Positions 1-14,100 of a stretch of DNA of 64,000 bases are shown here, in pieces (the first letter of the stretch is position 1; each line of letters begins with the position of its first letter). The translations under genes and the position numbers were made by a program. The DNA comes from Lates calcarifer (taxonomy: Eukaryota; Chordata; Actinopteri; Centropomidae). The notes beneath the pieces are model-generated. The model was not told the origin of the DNA and did not search any database. It worked only from the letters and a program-made list of their open reading frames with translations. The stretch lies in assembly GCF_001640805.2 (NCBI RefSeq), contig NC_066843.1, positions 22,568,242-22,632,241 on the forward strand, written 5' to 3'.

Positions 1-664
1 TAGCTCTAAGAATAGCTAAATTGTGACTTTGTCAATGTTCTGTCCAACAATATCATGTGTTGAGATGTGATGAACATTGTGGTGTGTGGGGGCTGACAGT
101 GAGGCCTCAGACTGTCACAGCTACTGAAACATAGTTTGACAAATTCTGTCTTATACCTCCAGTATTGCCATCATGCTGATGCAGCCTTAGCATATGCACT
201 ACCAAGCATATAGGCCAAGCCCAGACACCGATCTCTTGCCCATCTACTGGTCCATCCCTCCCCCTACATGCTGCCCCCAAAATAGATGGATTTGTGCAGT
301 GAGGAGTTGACAACCACTCTATTTAAAACCACACACTGTCAGAGTCAGTGTAATTTGAGCCTCCCTGGCTCTGTCTGTGTGGGACCAGCACAGTATCCCA
401 CACCGCCTGTCAATTCTCACCTACACATGCATGAAGAAAGAGGTCAATGACAGGAACCTCTGAAACAGCCCCTAAACTAAAGTCAGGAAATTCATGCACT
501 CTACTTGGTTTTGCAAAAGGCTGTGATGCTAGTGATAATAATCTCACTCCACCAAACAGATTTTGTACAAAAAACACACAACGCTACTTAACGTTACTTT
601 TTTCTCCTTTTTTTTCTTTATTACAGAATCAAAACAAAAATGGTTCTATACCTGTTAAATTAGG

Positions 665-682
665 TTATTATTATTATTATTA

Positions 683-743
<61 letters not shown>

Positions 744-803
744 AATAATAATAATTGCTATTGTTATTATTATTAGCAACAACAACAACAACAATAATAA
801 TAT
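665..803. repeat. Compound (TTA)n/(AAT)n/(CAA)n microsatellite
   Basis: About 75 bp of (TTA)n with one imperfection, then (AAT)n, a short TTGTTATTATTATTA, and (CAA)n. It lies in the left intergenic region. Confidence 0.97.
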
Positions 804-3783
804 TTTGTTCAGTTAGGGTCAAAGTTTTCACTGTATAAACAGTCCAGGTTGAATGATCCATAATCTTTTCCATACTGTAATAATAAAAGACATTAACTAG
901 AAGACTCTCTCTTCCTGTAGGTCTTGTCAAGTCTTAGAAACCCCCATCCTCTGTAAGCCTTGCAGGAACTACGAGCTACAGCATGTCAGTGCTGAATGTA
1001 TTAAACAAACACTGTTCAAGATAGATGTATGACGTCCTGAGTAACTGAGCAAAGACAAAATGTAGTTTTATACTGAGTCACCAAATCAATGACATCATTA
1101 GTATTGGAACTCATCACAGCTCTGATTTTCATTTCTGGTCAGCCAGGACTCATGGAGCGGGGAGAATGTGAAGGCTTGAGACACATGTAGTCCCTAAGTC
1201 AAATAAAAGAGGTACCCCCAATGACTGCACAGCCAACAAATCCCATCCCAGCGCATTTAACCTAGAGGAGACTATCTGTCACTATTTAAAGCTTTAGATA
1301 GCAAATAATCCTGGGCGCAGCAGCATAGGTTGGAGAACAAGCTCGTAATGAAGTTTCTAATGGTGATAGACTAGTGATAGTGAGAAACAGCTGAGTTGGA
1401 AAGAGCAAAGGACAGAATGAGAGAGGAGATCAGATCGAGATGAAGACTGCAAACTGGCTGAAAGTGGAGATGAGCTCAGACATGCCAAAGACATTTCTTC
1501 TCTCTTAGTTTGGACCACTGACTCTGCCTGTATCGCCCCACTTGACCTATTTAGTTGCCATTTAACTGCCTCTACTGTTTAATTCCTGCTCTCCATACAG
1601 TATTTAAAAAAACATGTCCCTTATCATCAGTTTGGAAAAATAACTGGTGCATGTCTGACACTGTCTGGTTTAGCTTGGGTCAGGCATTGACACCTGACAA
1701 AAGACTCTAACACAGGACCTCATTTAACTCCAACATGTCTGGGTAAAAAGAAAAAACGTAAAGAATGGGTGTTATTTAAGGTGTTGGACAGGGTGTTGTG
1801 AGGTGAAGAGATGACAGCAAGTGCACTGCATTGACCCATTCATCAACCAGATCTGACATTCCCCAGCAGGATTCACTTGCCTCCTTGAATCTGATCCAGT
1901 GCCTCATCCAACCCAAGCTCTTTCCATGTAAGGACTGTCTAAAGTGGGAAATCACTTTCCACGATACAGTTACCTAAGGGGACTGCTGCATGTGCTTGTG
2001 TGTGTGTGTGTGTGTGCATTAGGGGGAGTTTGAAGATTAATTTAAAGCTCCAATGTAGTGCTGGCCGATAATGAACAAATAAATTTCCCTTATGGTTCCT
2101 CTGGGTGTGCACTGCCTCAGCTTTCACCTCCTCCTGCCTTCTTATCCTCTACATGTTACCAAACAACCTGCTGGTCGCATCAGTGGAAGCACTACAGCTC
2201 TAATCAGTGTTACAGCCTGAGGACTGTGATTGAGTCAAGTGCAGGTGGTGACTGACTGAATAATGAACATACTGAGACTGTCCACTTCAACACACCTGTG
2301 CCTGCTGCCTGCAGACTCTGGAGAGATTTGCTGCAGCAGTTTGGTTGATAGTTACACAACCTCTGGTCCCTGTCAGTGTTAACAATTGTTCATCATTTCA
2401 TCATCTCTAGGTTGTTTCTGACTACTGCTGCTATCCTGATACAACATACATTTGCTGTAAAATGATCTACAGGAGCAACACAGAATTTGCAGAGTGAGTA
2501 AAAAACACTTTCACACATGATCTCATAGGTTTTCAGCTTTATGTAACCTGCAGCTTCATGAAACTTATTGTTCACTTTTCACGTGATACCTGCATCTCAT
2601 GTTAGTGTGTCCTCCACGCTGTGGTCAGAAGGGTGGGGGCAACACCCAATACTCAAAATACATTTAGAGGTCCAGACCCAGGTCTATCAAGGAACCACAG
2701 AACTTCCAGACTCTATCACTCCTGCTCATGTTGATGAACTTGTGCTGCAGGCGTCCAAACATAAGACTGAATTGGTTTATAAAGTACAGTATTTATATGT
2801 TGGCAGATATTTCAACAATTTCTTAGACAATGAGAAATGTCTGAAATGATTAATGACTTCAGTGAACTCATCAAAAAAGCTGAGAGATAGCTCAGTGCAA
2901 AACTGTAAAACAGCTTAATGTTACTCCTCTGATCAGAGAAGGCCAGAATCAGGGGGTGGAGGCCTAGAGCTGTCAGGTGATATAAGGCTTCACGCTGCTG
3001 GAAGATGTCACTATGGCTGACTCACAGGCGAGAAACCTCCTGATTCCTACATTAGCTGAGACAGTAAACACAACAAGGATGTAGGTGAAGGGCTGGGCTG
3101 AGTGCTGCACCTGTAACCACACCCAATAGTGATGTCACAACGTACTGCCAATCGTCTCAGCTGCTCTCACGTTGCTTTTAAGGCTCGTTTCCTCTGATCC
3201 GGCAAAGCAGCCAAACCATGGTCATATCATAGCTGTGTTTTTCAGCTGTCTTACACACTGATGGAACAACAATCCAGTGATTGATTCAAATATTAATCAG
3301 GCCTTGTCATACACACACTGTAAAGCAGCCCAAATTTTTACACTCCAAACTCTGTTTTTCATTTTAGATACAGAATTACAGTGACTGTGTTGGACTCTGA
3401 GCACTGGCAAAGTGCAGGTGACCTACACTCAGTACTGTACCTGAACACATCCTGTGCGAAGGCCTTGAACTTTGAACCATGTAGCATTTTAATTAACAGA
3501 AACAAAGGTACATATTGGTTTAAAAGAAAAAGCAAAAATATACAAACCACAACCCCCAATATGAAAATATCACATCTCTAAACACTGGACAGATATTCAC
3601 ACCTCTGAGGGGTTTTTAGTTGATCTGTGTTTCTCCCATGTGAACGCACAGATGACAGGGGACACCATGTCCACTCCTCCTATAGACCACGACCCAGTCT
3701 CTGATGGGCTCATTGTTGGACACACAGTAACCTTCAGTGTTTTTTGTCTCTTTGCTGGTTTTAATGATGTAATTAAAGAAATA

Positions 3784-3784
<1 letters not shown>

Positions 3785-3841
<57 letters not shown>
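3785..3841. repeat. (CA)n microsatellite
   Basis: About 28 uninterrupted CA dinucleotides in intergenic DNA. Confidence 0.97.
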
Positions 3842-3845
<4 letters not shown>

Positions 3846-4501
3846 CTTAAACATTTGCCAGATAAGGACTGGAAACTATAGCTAATCAAAGACAAAGACT
3901 CCAACACCAGTTTATAATGTGTGTGAACGTTGCTGGTGCTGGCTGTCTCCTCAGCAGAAACTGATGTTGTTCCAACATCGTTGTAATTGACATCTTTGCG
4001 AAAGTAAAACTCTATTTTTTATTCTGGCGACTTATCGTTTTAACGTGGGGTTCAAAAACGAGAATAAGCTGCATAGCCTAATATCACTTTTCTCACTTGT
4101 TTTTTTTCACAAATCAGTGGGAGTGTCTCAGGGTGATGACAATCATACTAACGTAAATGTTTTATTTTTTATTTGTTTTTTTATATGTAGGCTATTTTAA
4201 AGAGATATTTGTGTGTTATACTTGTTTTTCCAATTGCTAATAACACCGGTTTAACAGTGAAAAAATGTTTTCTTCTGCTTATTATTATTATTATTATCTT
4301 TTTTAAAATCACGCTGAAAGAAGTGAGGGGACGGTGTTCCCCCGTGTCCCCCGCCCACTACACCTGTGGGTATACACCCAGAGATATGGGCTGTGTTCAC
4401 TCTCACTCTCTGCTGACTCTGCACCTGTCAGTGGTGATGGCAAAAACATAAAGATTATTAGTGAGTGTGTAACATTTTTACTGGTCCCTCTATACAGTGA
4501 A

Positions 4502-4630
4502 CTATTGTGTTTTCTGTCTTGAAGGAAGCAGCAACAGAGTGAGGGAGGGCCAGACTCTGGACACAGCCGCAGACGTGGCAGCAGATCCAGCCACAGTGAG
4601 CTGGAGGTTTCATATGGATCTCTGGCATGG
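4502..4630 (+). CDS. Possible terminal coding exon of an unidentified gene
   Basis: After an acceptor-like TTTTCTGTCTTGAAG (ending 4524) an open frame runs about 35 codons to a TGA at 4628-4630. It encodes a Ser/Arg-rich stretch (SGHSRRRGSRSSHSELEV) and ends SYGSLAW. The codon choice looks coding-like. I do not recognise the protein, and no upstream partner exon was found in 1-4500. It may equally be chance. Confidence 0.2.
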
Positions 4631-5439
4631 TGAGACTTGAAGTAAGTCTGTCACAGTCTCTGACATACTATCAGGCCATTGTCCCTGTTTTGGTTGGCAT
4701 ATTTATTCTGTCTTATATTCCACATTTAAACCTTACCACCTTCTGCTGTACTGCATCAGTTGATGGTTGAGTGATTGGCTTTGAATCATTTTGTAACTTG
4801 CAGCTTTATTTCAAATATAGATTCAACTCAGGCTGTAACAGCTTCAGTCCAGTCCAGACCAAGCTGCAAACAGAACTTAAACTATGATCACCTTACAAAG
4901 TTGTTATGGTGAATGTGTCAGCAAACAGGTAGACATGATAATTCATGTGCAGTAGTGATTGTGTCCAGTATTCCCTATATTTCAGCTCAGTTTTTGGTCT
5001 CCACCACTTCCTGCTGCCTGCTGCTGAGCAGGTAGAGGACAGTGGCTTTTCACAGCAGTTTCTCTGAGGACCAGAAACCAAGACCATGAGGCTAAAAAGC
5101 TGCAGAGTTGTAACTTCCCATAACGGTCATTTGGTCCATTGTTGATATAAAAATGTCAATTAGTACAGTTTTAATGAGCGCGGGTCAAGCTGAAAAGCCT
5201 TAGGTCAGTAGCAAACAGGTTACAGCTTCAAGGCTTTCAGACTTTGGTGACTCCAAATGTAAGATCGAACAGGCACTACAACAGACAGCAGTGCATACTG
5301 CCACTACTGTAAAATGTGATATGATACTTTTAACACAACATATTATTTGTCCAAATCAAAATACACAGTACACCTCATACACAATAAAACAAATGAAATG
5401 AAAAGGCAACAAGGTGCTCTGACAATGGCCCTGAGTAAA

Positions 5440-5457
5440 GTGTGTGTGTGTGTGTGT

Positions 5458-5489
<32 letters not shown>
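5440..5489. repeat. (TG)n microsatellite
   Basis: About 25 TG units with one GG interruption, 260 bp beyond the trpm4 stop codon. It may lie in the 3' UTR. Confidence 0.97.
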
Positions 5490-5490
<1 letters not shown>

Positions 5491-5750
5491 TCCTGAAGGT
5501 CGGAGGGTCAGCTTGGAGACAGTGGAGTCAGATCTACAACAGAGGAAAAAATAATGATAAATCTCAACTCAGAGCACATCACCTCTGGAAGATTAATATG
5601 TGTCTACACCTAATGATCAATGATCAGTTATAATATAATGTTATATTTTCATCAAACTGGATCCATATTTCATCACATTTGAGATGATTGCTCAGTCATC
5701 ATATTAAAACCCTGAGCGGCTGTGCGCAGCCTGTGGGCTCCTCTGACTGC

Positions 5751-8700
5751 TCATGTTGTCTGATGGAGCTCACAGAGCTGCAGAGGTTTTTCCCTCATGG
5801 GAGCTGTGGTTAGATGTAAGGTGACTCTACCTCTGAGGAGCGGAGGGGGGCGGTCGGCCTTTATCAGATTACTCTGAGACAGAGCGTCTGCCATCCAGGA
5901 GAGGGCGCTGCAGCAGTACTCCAGCTGGGTGGGAGACAGACAGAGATGGATGAGTGCTGAGCAGGCAGAGCCGACAGCTGCAGAGAAACCACACACCATG
6001 TGCACACACACACAGACACACATATATATATATATATATCCACACCAAAACTAAACAACACCTAATGCATTTTATCAAAACATTTCATCTGTAGAAAAAA
6101 TGTTGATGACTGCTGATGGACTTCCCAATGAACAAACACCAAAAGCCTCTGGATGTTTCCTTCTAGATCTAGATAATCAATATAAGTGATGATGACAGCT
6201 ACAGATCAAGCTCACTGGATCTTGTATATACATGAAGATTTTGCTGACCTCTGTCTCCAGCAGCCGCAACCTTCTGTCATGGTCACGGATCTCTGCCATC
6301 TGCTTCAACACACTGTCCACCCTGCAGAAACACACACACACACACTGATAAACCTCAGTACCTCAGACTTCAGTAACTCCTGTCAGGGAAAATAAGCTCA
6401 GTTGGGGCGTCCCAGTAGCCTAATACCAAATAGGCCTTAGTGCTCTGAGCTCTGTTTTGACTCCTGATCTGGTTGGAGCCTTACTGCATGTGACTGCATG
6501 TCACTCTCTCCCCATTTCCTGTCTCTCTTCACTGTCCTCTCAAATAAAGGCAAAAAAGCCAAAAAAATAACTTAAAAAAAATCAGTTGACCTGAAACATA
6601 AAGACAACGATCCTTACAAAATCACTTCAAAGAATCATAGCCCAGATACAGTTTCTAGTAACTCTGTAGTGAACAGTCTGAACTGAACTTTCTCTCAGTT
6701 CTGTTCTATGTTATCTTCCTAGATATTGGTTGAAATACACCAATACCAATATAGGTCATGATTTAATATTGATGTATTGGCAGGACTCTATATATCACAT
6801 TTCATTTTTAATTGTAAAAGTTGTCTAAAGTCTTGGGACTTTATTAAAACAGCAGAGAGAACGTACTTGAGAGATGTGCGCTTCAGTCGAGCTGTGTCAG
6901 TCTCCCTCTGCCGCTTATTCTGAGCTGAGAGGTGGTTTTCTTTCTGGATAGCCTCCCATGTGTTGAGGCGGCTGGCCTTTCTGCCCCGCAGCTCCTGAAC
7001 TGAGAACAGAGAAGATGAGTTAAAGGACTGGAGCCAAAGCCCACATGGCTACACATGTACATGGATATCTGTGGAGGTCCTCCACCAGCATGAGACCAGT
7101 TAGTACCCAGACCAGGACCACAGATGTTTAGCTGTGGATGTACCACAGGTTCTATCTGCTCACCAAAGTGTCTGCTCTTGACTGAGGAGATGCGGCGGAC
7201 GTATCTCTTGATGAGGAGGTGGAGGTGTGAAATGATGATGAAGGGCGGTGCCAGACAGGGCCTGGAGTGGTACTCCACAATCAGGTTGTACCGCTGAAAC
7301 TTCCAGTAGATATCACTGTGCTCCTGAACTTTGGAGAAGGTGTAGCTGTGGACAGTGAAGGAAAATCTCATCATGCTCATACAGAGAGCTGAGATCCTCT
7401 CCTACACTGGGTCTCACTGAACAATGTCTGGAACTGAAACAAGTCACTGTGAACACCAGCGTACCTGAACATAGCAATGAGAAGGTTGACCAGGACGATG
7501 TTGGTGCACAGCAGGTAGATGACAAGGAGGATGACGACCAGCCAGTTGGCGTAGGTGCTCATACAGGGCTCCTCTCCTGCTTCAATCCGTGCAGCATCAT
7601 CTGTACAGTTTACTTCACCCAGTTTGTCAGCTGGATGGACGAGCAGTGACATGTGAGGATCTATACTGCACATCTACAGGCACCTTTAACAGCCATCTCA
7701 ACTATGACTATAAACAGCTGTTTATTAGACATCATTAAATCTTATGTGATCCAAAGCAGCAGCCCTGTAACAAAGACTTCCTTTATCAAGGTTTTAATGT
7801 CACATGCTATGTTGAGACGTGCTATGCTGTGGTGATCTCACAGCAGTTGCAGAATTAAATCATACTGAAAAGCATTTTGCCCGGTGGTAAGGAAAATATT
7901 AGTAACAACTTTAACACCATACAAGCTTCATAAGTGTACTTACCCATACTACATACTCATAAGTACTTAATCTGTGAGTTAGTACAATTATGATTAAAAA
8001 CTACTCGCTATAGATGCACACAGAGAGACCACATAGTGTACTGCTTACATTCAAGTGCACTGCTCATTGTAAGCGAATGGAACTAAAATTTAAACCATCA
8101 TTTTATTTCTGCATATTATATTGTATTAATTTTCTGCTGAAAAACATATTCATGATGCTGATAGCTGATAACTTGTACAGGCTCTTTGAGGAAGAAATTT
8201 GTATTATTAAAACTTGAATTCAATTCAGTTCAATTCAATTATATTTATCTAATGCCGAATCACAACAAAAGTAATCTCAAGGCACTTTTCATATAGAGCA
8301 GGTCTAGACTGTAAACTTTAGAAAACATGTGGGACACTGAGGGAACCAAAGAAGCTACAGACTGAACCACTCACCATCCATTTCATTTATGGGTATTTGT
8401 CCAAAAATGTGCAGGTATGGTCTGTAGAAGACTCGGCGGAATATCCAGTTAGGACGGGGATCATACGAGTAGAGGAGAGCCTGATTGGCCACTCCGTAGG
8501 CCATGAGCCACACAGCCAGAAAAAACAGGAAGAAGAAAACATCCTTCATCTGAAGGAGAGATCACAGATGGTGGAGGATCAGGGCTTTATCATTGCAGTT
8601 ATATCTGCTGTTTCCAGCCAAGATGCTACATTAGTGACATATTAATGCCTTGGAATCATAACCGTAATACAACACATTCAAGCATATTGGTCAGTGTCTG

Positions 8701-11076
8701 TTATGTGTGTATGGCTATTACTATACTCTGTTTGGTTCCCACGTCACAGAGGACCTCTGGAGATGACTGCACTGAGGATGATGTGAGGACTTGAACATGT
8801 GATCACATGTTTTTTTGCACACACAGTTACTGTTCATATTACATACACTGCCATCTCCATCATTACCAACACATGGAGGGTGAGTTTCACAGGGCCAACA
8901 TTCAATAGCACCATACAGCACCACTGATCCAGTCTATTTTTTGCCTTACATACACTGGAGAACACTGACATCATTTTCTATATAAGGAAGGTGGATGCAG
9001 AAAAAGAAATGTGCAGACTGAGTAGTGGGACCATTTCAGGAGTGCTGTATGTTAATAGTATGTCTGTTGGCCCACCAAGAATACCTGGAAAATACTGTGA
9101 CTATATCAAAAGTGACCCTTTTTTTAAGGCACTGATGCAGAGTTCACTAGGAACGTCCTGATCAATGGCCCTGATCCTGATCCAAGCCTTTACACTGCTG
9201 GCCCTGTTTTTAAAACTCTGTTGTCTTTCAGTCTGGACAGAGACTGAGACTTTTGGTAATGATAACAATTTGTGAGTTTTGTGTGCACTCACCATTTTGC
9301 CAACAATGATGATCTTGGGCCCGAGCTGTTTGTGGATGGCAAAGATATGGATCAGACGTAGTGTGAAGACCATAAAATCTATGGCCATCACAGCTCGGCC
9401 AAACTCGTAAGACCAGGGAAACATTCTGGGAAATAAAACAGTGCAGACGATCACTGGCTGTACATCACACAGGGAACTGCACATATTCACCTGCATTATC
9501 ACTTCAGACTGCAGGATAAGAGAGAAGACAGTAAAGTCCTGACTGTCCGCACAAACACGACAGATGGCAGCAGTGCCCTCTGAGCTGTCAGTGGACTCAC
9601 CTGCAGCACAGAGCCAGAGTGAAAAGAGTGATGGCTGTGAGATCACACTTGTTCCACACATCCTGGATGTAGTTCCTCATCCTCTGGAGCAGGAAGGTGC
9701 TGCCCACAAAGAAGGTCTGTGAACCAGAGAGAAAGGAGTCAGGACACACTCTGTGGATGGAGGCGGTTGTCTGTGCACTGTGTGAGTCTGAGGCAGTGAC
9801 AGAAATGTGTAGCTTAGGTGAATATCACTGCATTTAAAGTGCTGGTAGAGTGTGAGGTGAAACAGAATCCAGTCTGTGTAACAGACCCATTGCTCTGAAG
9901 GTTTATCAGACACCACAGACCTGCAGAGTGGTTTATTACCATGAGGACAGATTTTATATCACACAGTCATTTTATCCTTGCCCTCGAACGTTGCTGTGTA
10001 AGCAGTAGATCTACAGTGTTTATGTTACAAAGTCATCTATCAGCCATGCATGCTTGTATATAGCCGATTGGCAGACAGCGTGATTCATGCTTGATGACAT
10101 CACTTTGCATTGTAGCAAAAGTTGAGTCAGGTTCAGCTGCTTTGTTCAACCCTGTGTTTGTTGCTAGCGTTGAGAAAGCCACCAAGTCAACACCATGAGG
10201 AGGACGCACTGCACTTTGTTATCTGTTGGTGTAATACTGGACAAATTAATGGCAATGGTGATGGCACTACAGTAGGAAAATGACTTCATGTCATCAGTGT
10301 TTCTCCACTGTGCTGGTTTGAAGACAAAGTTGAACAAAGATGAATTCTGACTCTACAGCAGCGGACTGGGAGAAAAGCAGGAAACACATTTTGTCACTTG
10401 TACATGTTTGAACTGAAACAAATGAAATACACAGAAAATACTTGGAGGAACCTGATGCTAATGGGACCATAACTTCAGCTTTTATTTCTCAATATACCAC
10501 ACTTTAATAAGCTAGCACTTGTGAAGGAGGTGGCTCTGAGTTTGGACAAACTGTCTGAACTGCCTTCTAGCCATGCTGTAATTCTGATTTAACTGGTTTA
10601 ACTTTTGCCAAGACAATACCCAGCTGCTGACTGTAAATGATAAAGGTGTTTAATCAAGCAATAAAGTAAGAAGAAAGCACACAATAGACACAGTTAGAAA
10701 CACAATAAGTAAATAAATATATAAGTGTGAGCACAGGAATCAAACTGTAAAAATCTAATTGATAAACAAGATGGACAAATTTCAGCAATGCCCTGATGTG
10801 ACTCAGCAGTCATCATAGCTACAAACTGTTCAGTGAGGAGGTGGGACTGCAGATCTTTCACTCTTAAATTTCAGCAATGCTTTGATATGGAGTAAAGTTA
10901 GAGCCACTGGTTCCTGTTCATCTGATCCTGCCTACCTGTTGCTGACAGTTCACCTGCCTGTGAAGCAGCAGTAATGTTCTTTATGCTGTCAAAAATGCAC
11001 AACTTTATTTCTGAAAACCTGTTTATGTCACACAGCTGGAAGATATTTCTACTGTAGTCTGGACTATTTAATATGG

Positions 11077-11111
<35 letters not shown>

Positions 11112-14100
11112 TGTTTGCTAGTGCCTTTGCAACCAACCTGGCGAATCTCTTCACAGACTAAGGTGAAAACCCAAAAGTAAAGCACAAACTCCAGAGTTGA
11201 AGGACCATCAGGGGGCGGGGGCTTGAAGTCCATCAACAGAACATAGGCAAACAGGCACAGGAAGAGGAAGTACATCAGCACGTTGCCCAGGAATGAGGTG
11301 ACAGGGGCAAACCAGAACTGTCTCCACCGTGACACAATAAATGGTCTCTTAGAGTTAGATGGTGAAGAGTCTGAAGAAAAGAAGAGACTGTCAAACTAAA
11401 TATCTCACACATACACTCAGTGGCCACTTTTTAGGCTCGCTAGCCTTAAAAAAGCAAATGTTCACTTCCACCATAAAGGGAATCATAGTGCAGACATCAT
11501 CTACAACGACAAACAGAAGAAGCTTTAACAGTTTCTCATTCTCATCTGTCTGCTAATTCCTACACAGAATTCCTCCTGTTTTTTTTTTCTAGAAATGTCA
11601 CCAAAATCCATGTGGTTATGGAAAATGTATTAAAATATACAGTCATGTCACTTATGTCAGATTAGTGTCCTCCTGCTGCCCTCTGGTGGAGAGTCTGTCC
11701 CTACATGTATGTTTGTCTGTGTCCCGAGGAATACAGGTGCATCTCAAAACATTAGAATACCATGGAAAAGTTCATTTTTGTCTGTAATTTAGTTCAAAAT
11801 GTAACTTTCATAGCTTCATTACACACAAAGTGAAATATGATAAGCCTTTTTTGTTTTAATTTTGATGATTACGGCTTATAGCTCACGAAAATCAAAAATA
11901 CAAAATATTAGAATATTTCAAAAAAAGGATTTATACTGAAAAGTATGTTCATTTATGCACTCAGTACTTGGTTGGGGCTCCTTTTGATGAATTACTGCCT
12001 GCGTGGCATGGAGGCGATCAGCCTGTGGCACTGCTGAGGTGTTATGGAAGCCCAGGTTGCTTTGATAGCAGCCTTCAGCTCGTCTGTATTGTTGGGTCTG
12101 GTGTCTCTCATCCTCCTTTTGGCAATACCCCATAGGTTCTCTATGGGGTTCAGGTCAGGCGAGTTGGCTGGCCAATGAAGCACAGTAATACCATGGTCAA
12201 CAAACCAGTTACTGGTAGTATTGGCACTGTGGGCAGGTGCCAAGTCCTGCTGAAAGGAAATCAGCATCTGCCATAAAGGCTCCTCAGCAGACAGAAGCAT
12301 GAAGTGCTCTAAGATCTCCTGGTAGACAGCTGCATTGACTTTGGACCTGATAAAACACAGTGGACCAACACCAGCAGATGACATGGCACCCTAAATCATC
12401 ACTGACTGTGGAGACTTCACACTGGACTTCACAGCTTGGATTCTGTGCCTCTCCACTCATCCTCCAGACTCTGGGATCTGGATTTCCAAATGAAATACAA
12501 AATTTACTTTCATCTGAAAAAAGGACTTTGAACCACTGAGCAACGGTCCAGTCCATTTTCTCCTTAGTCCAGGTAAGACTTTTCTGACGTTCTCTCTGGT
12601 TCAGGAGTGGCTTGACACAAGGAATGCGACACTTGTAGCCCATTTCCTGGACACGTCTGTGTGTGAGTCTCCTGGACAGCTGTCAAGTCAGCAGTCTTCC
12701 CCATGATTGTGGTTGTGTGTACTGAACCAGAAAGATTCATGGTATTTATACTGCATAAATAGTGATTTACTTAAACTCCAAATGAGATATTCTAATATTT
12801 TGACACACATTATTTTCTGTTTTTCTTAGCTGTAGACTGTAATTATCAACATTAAAATAAAAAAATGCTTGAAACATTTTAGTTTACATGTAATGAATCT
12901 AGAATATGTTACATGTTATAATTCCACTTTCTAATTTAACTGACAAAAAATATTGAACTTTTTCATGATATTCAATTTTTTTGAGATGCACCTGTAGCTC
13001 AGGATGAGGAGAGGACATCTGACACCTGGACTTTGCGCAAGAGCATTTCCACTTAAAGTAAACTGGTTCAAAACCCCAAAACTTGGTTCCCAGCTAGAAC
13101 CAAAAAACAAAAAAAACAAGATTAGGTTCTCAAGTGTGAACATCAATGGATGTGTCCTGTTCTTCAGGTTAGACAGAAAGGATGGAGAGGATGTGAGAAA
13201 TGTTAGGATGGTTCAGTGGTCTGCTGACAGATATCTGTAATAACAAGTGATCAGCAAGATCTATAGTTGTACAACAGCCTCCATTAAAGACACATCAATG
13301 ATCACACTGGTTCTGATCTGAACTGGCAGAGACCTAGACTGAGTCTCTAGAAAGAATCAAGGTTCAAGAAGCAGACAACAGGGACTGAGTCCAAGCAGCC
13401 AAAGCAGAGCAGTCACTCACCTTTCAGGTTTTCTTTCAGAGCCCTGAGCTCTTCAGCCTCTTCCTCGCTGCAACAACAGACAAAGAATTAGGAACTTTAA
13501 GAGTGAGAAGGAAAACTACCACCCATCCCTGGTTTCTGATCATATGTGTGGGTTTACTTCTGTATAATGTCAGCAAGGGAGAAGACCGTGGCGTCATTTC
13601 CATCCAGACTGTCAGTGTCTCGGCCGTGGTAGATCTCCTCAGACTTCACTTCCTCCTCTTGTTCTCTGTAACATTAACACAAAACCAGGCATGTTTCCTT
13701 TTCCAGTCAAACAAGCTGAGTTTAAAAATTAGTTCTTGCAGCATGTGTTTCTCTCAGCTCCAGTCAAACCAGCAGTGTCCAACAGTGGGTCCAAAATCAT
13801 TTTACAGTTCATTCTTTCACTATTCCCCTGAGCTGTCTGTGGTTACACAGAATTCCTTTCTGTGTTGTTGTTGCTTGGAGGTGTGGTGGTGACAGTGTGA
13901 ATGAACGAGTGAGTGTAACGTTGGTTGTACAGTGAATTCCTTCTGTGTTGTTAACCACAGACAGCTCAGACACTCTCAGATGATCTCAGCTGATTTCAAA
14001 TCCTTTTTCAGATTCTGATTTTCACCAACAATTTCCATGTCCACAAACATGAGCCCTGAAGACTGGATGGAATTACATGTCTAAGACATCAGTAAAAAAT

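Larger units (their letters stand above)
1..5750. other. Intergenic region left of trpm4
   Basis: AT-rich DNA with three microsatellites (665-803, 3785-3841, 5440-5489). No exon chain was found on either strand apart from the weak candidate at 4502-4630. Possible trpm4 polyadenylation motifs on the minus strand (TTTATT in plus orientation near 4803) are too common to assign. Confidence 0.7.
5751..11370 (-). other. trpm4: trpm4 exons 19-27: S1-S6, pore, TRP helix and coiled coil
   Basis: S1 spans about residues 879-898. The S2 end CEEIRQ (E924, Q927) and the S3 WNKCD (N949, D952) match the four residues that coordinate the activating Ca2+ in human TRPM4. S4 and the S4-S5 linker follow in exon 21 ([13 protein letters not shown]). 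Exon 22 carries S5 and the selectivity filter FGQ (1059-1061), then IP and acidic residues. The outer pore loop has an NCT glycosylation sequon (N1076) and two cysteines (1077, 1091) placed like the human disulfide pair. S6 ends with NLLIAMF (to 1123), followed by the TRP helix (SYTFSKVQ) and [10 protein letters not shown]. Residues about 1229-1268 form the heptad-rich C-terminal coiled coil, ending MADALSQS. The last ~40 residues are not conserved. The channel looks functional, with no break. Confidence 0.92.

Noticed and set aside
3597..3885. ORFs with long CVCVCV or THTHTH runs
   Set aside because: These are translations of the (CA)n microsatellite.
12284..12643. Two minus-strand ORFs read as host genes
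   Set aside because: They are the two frames of the broken Tc1 transposase between the TA-flanked inverted repeats.
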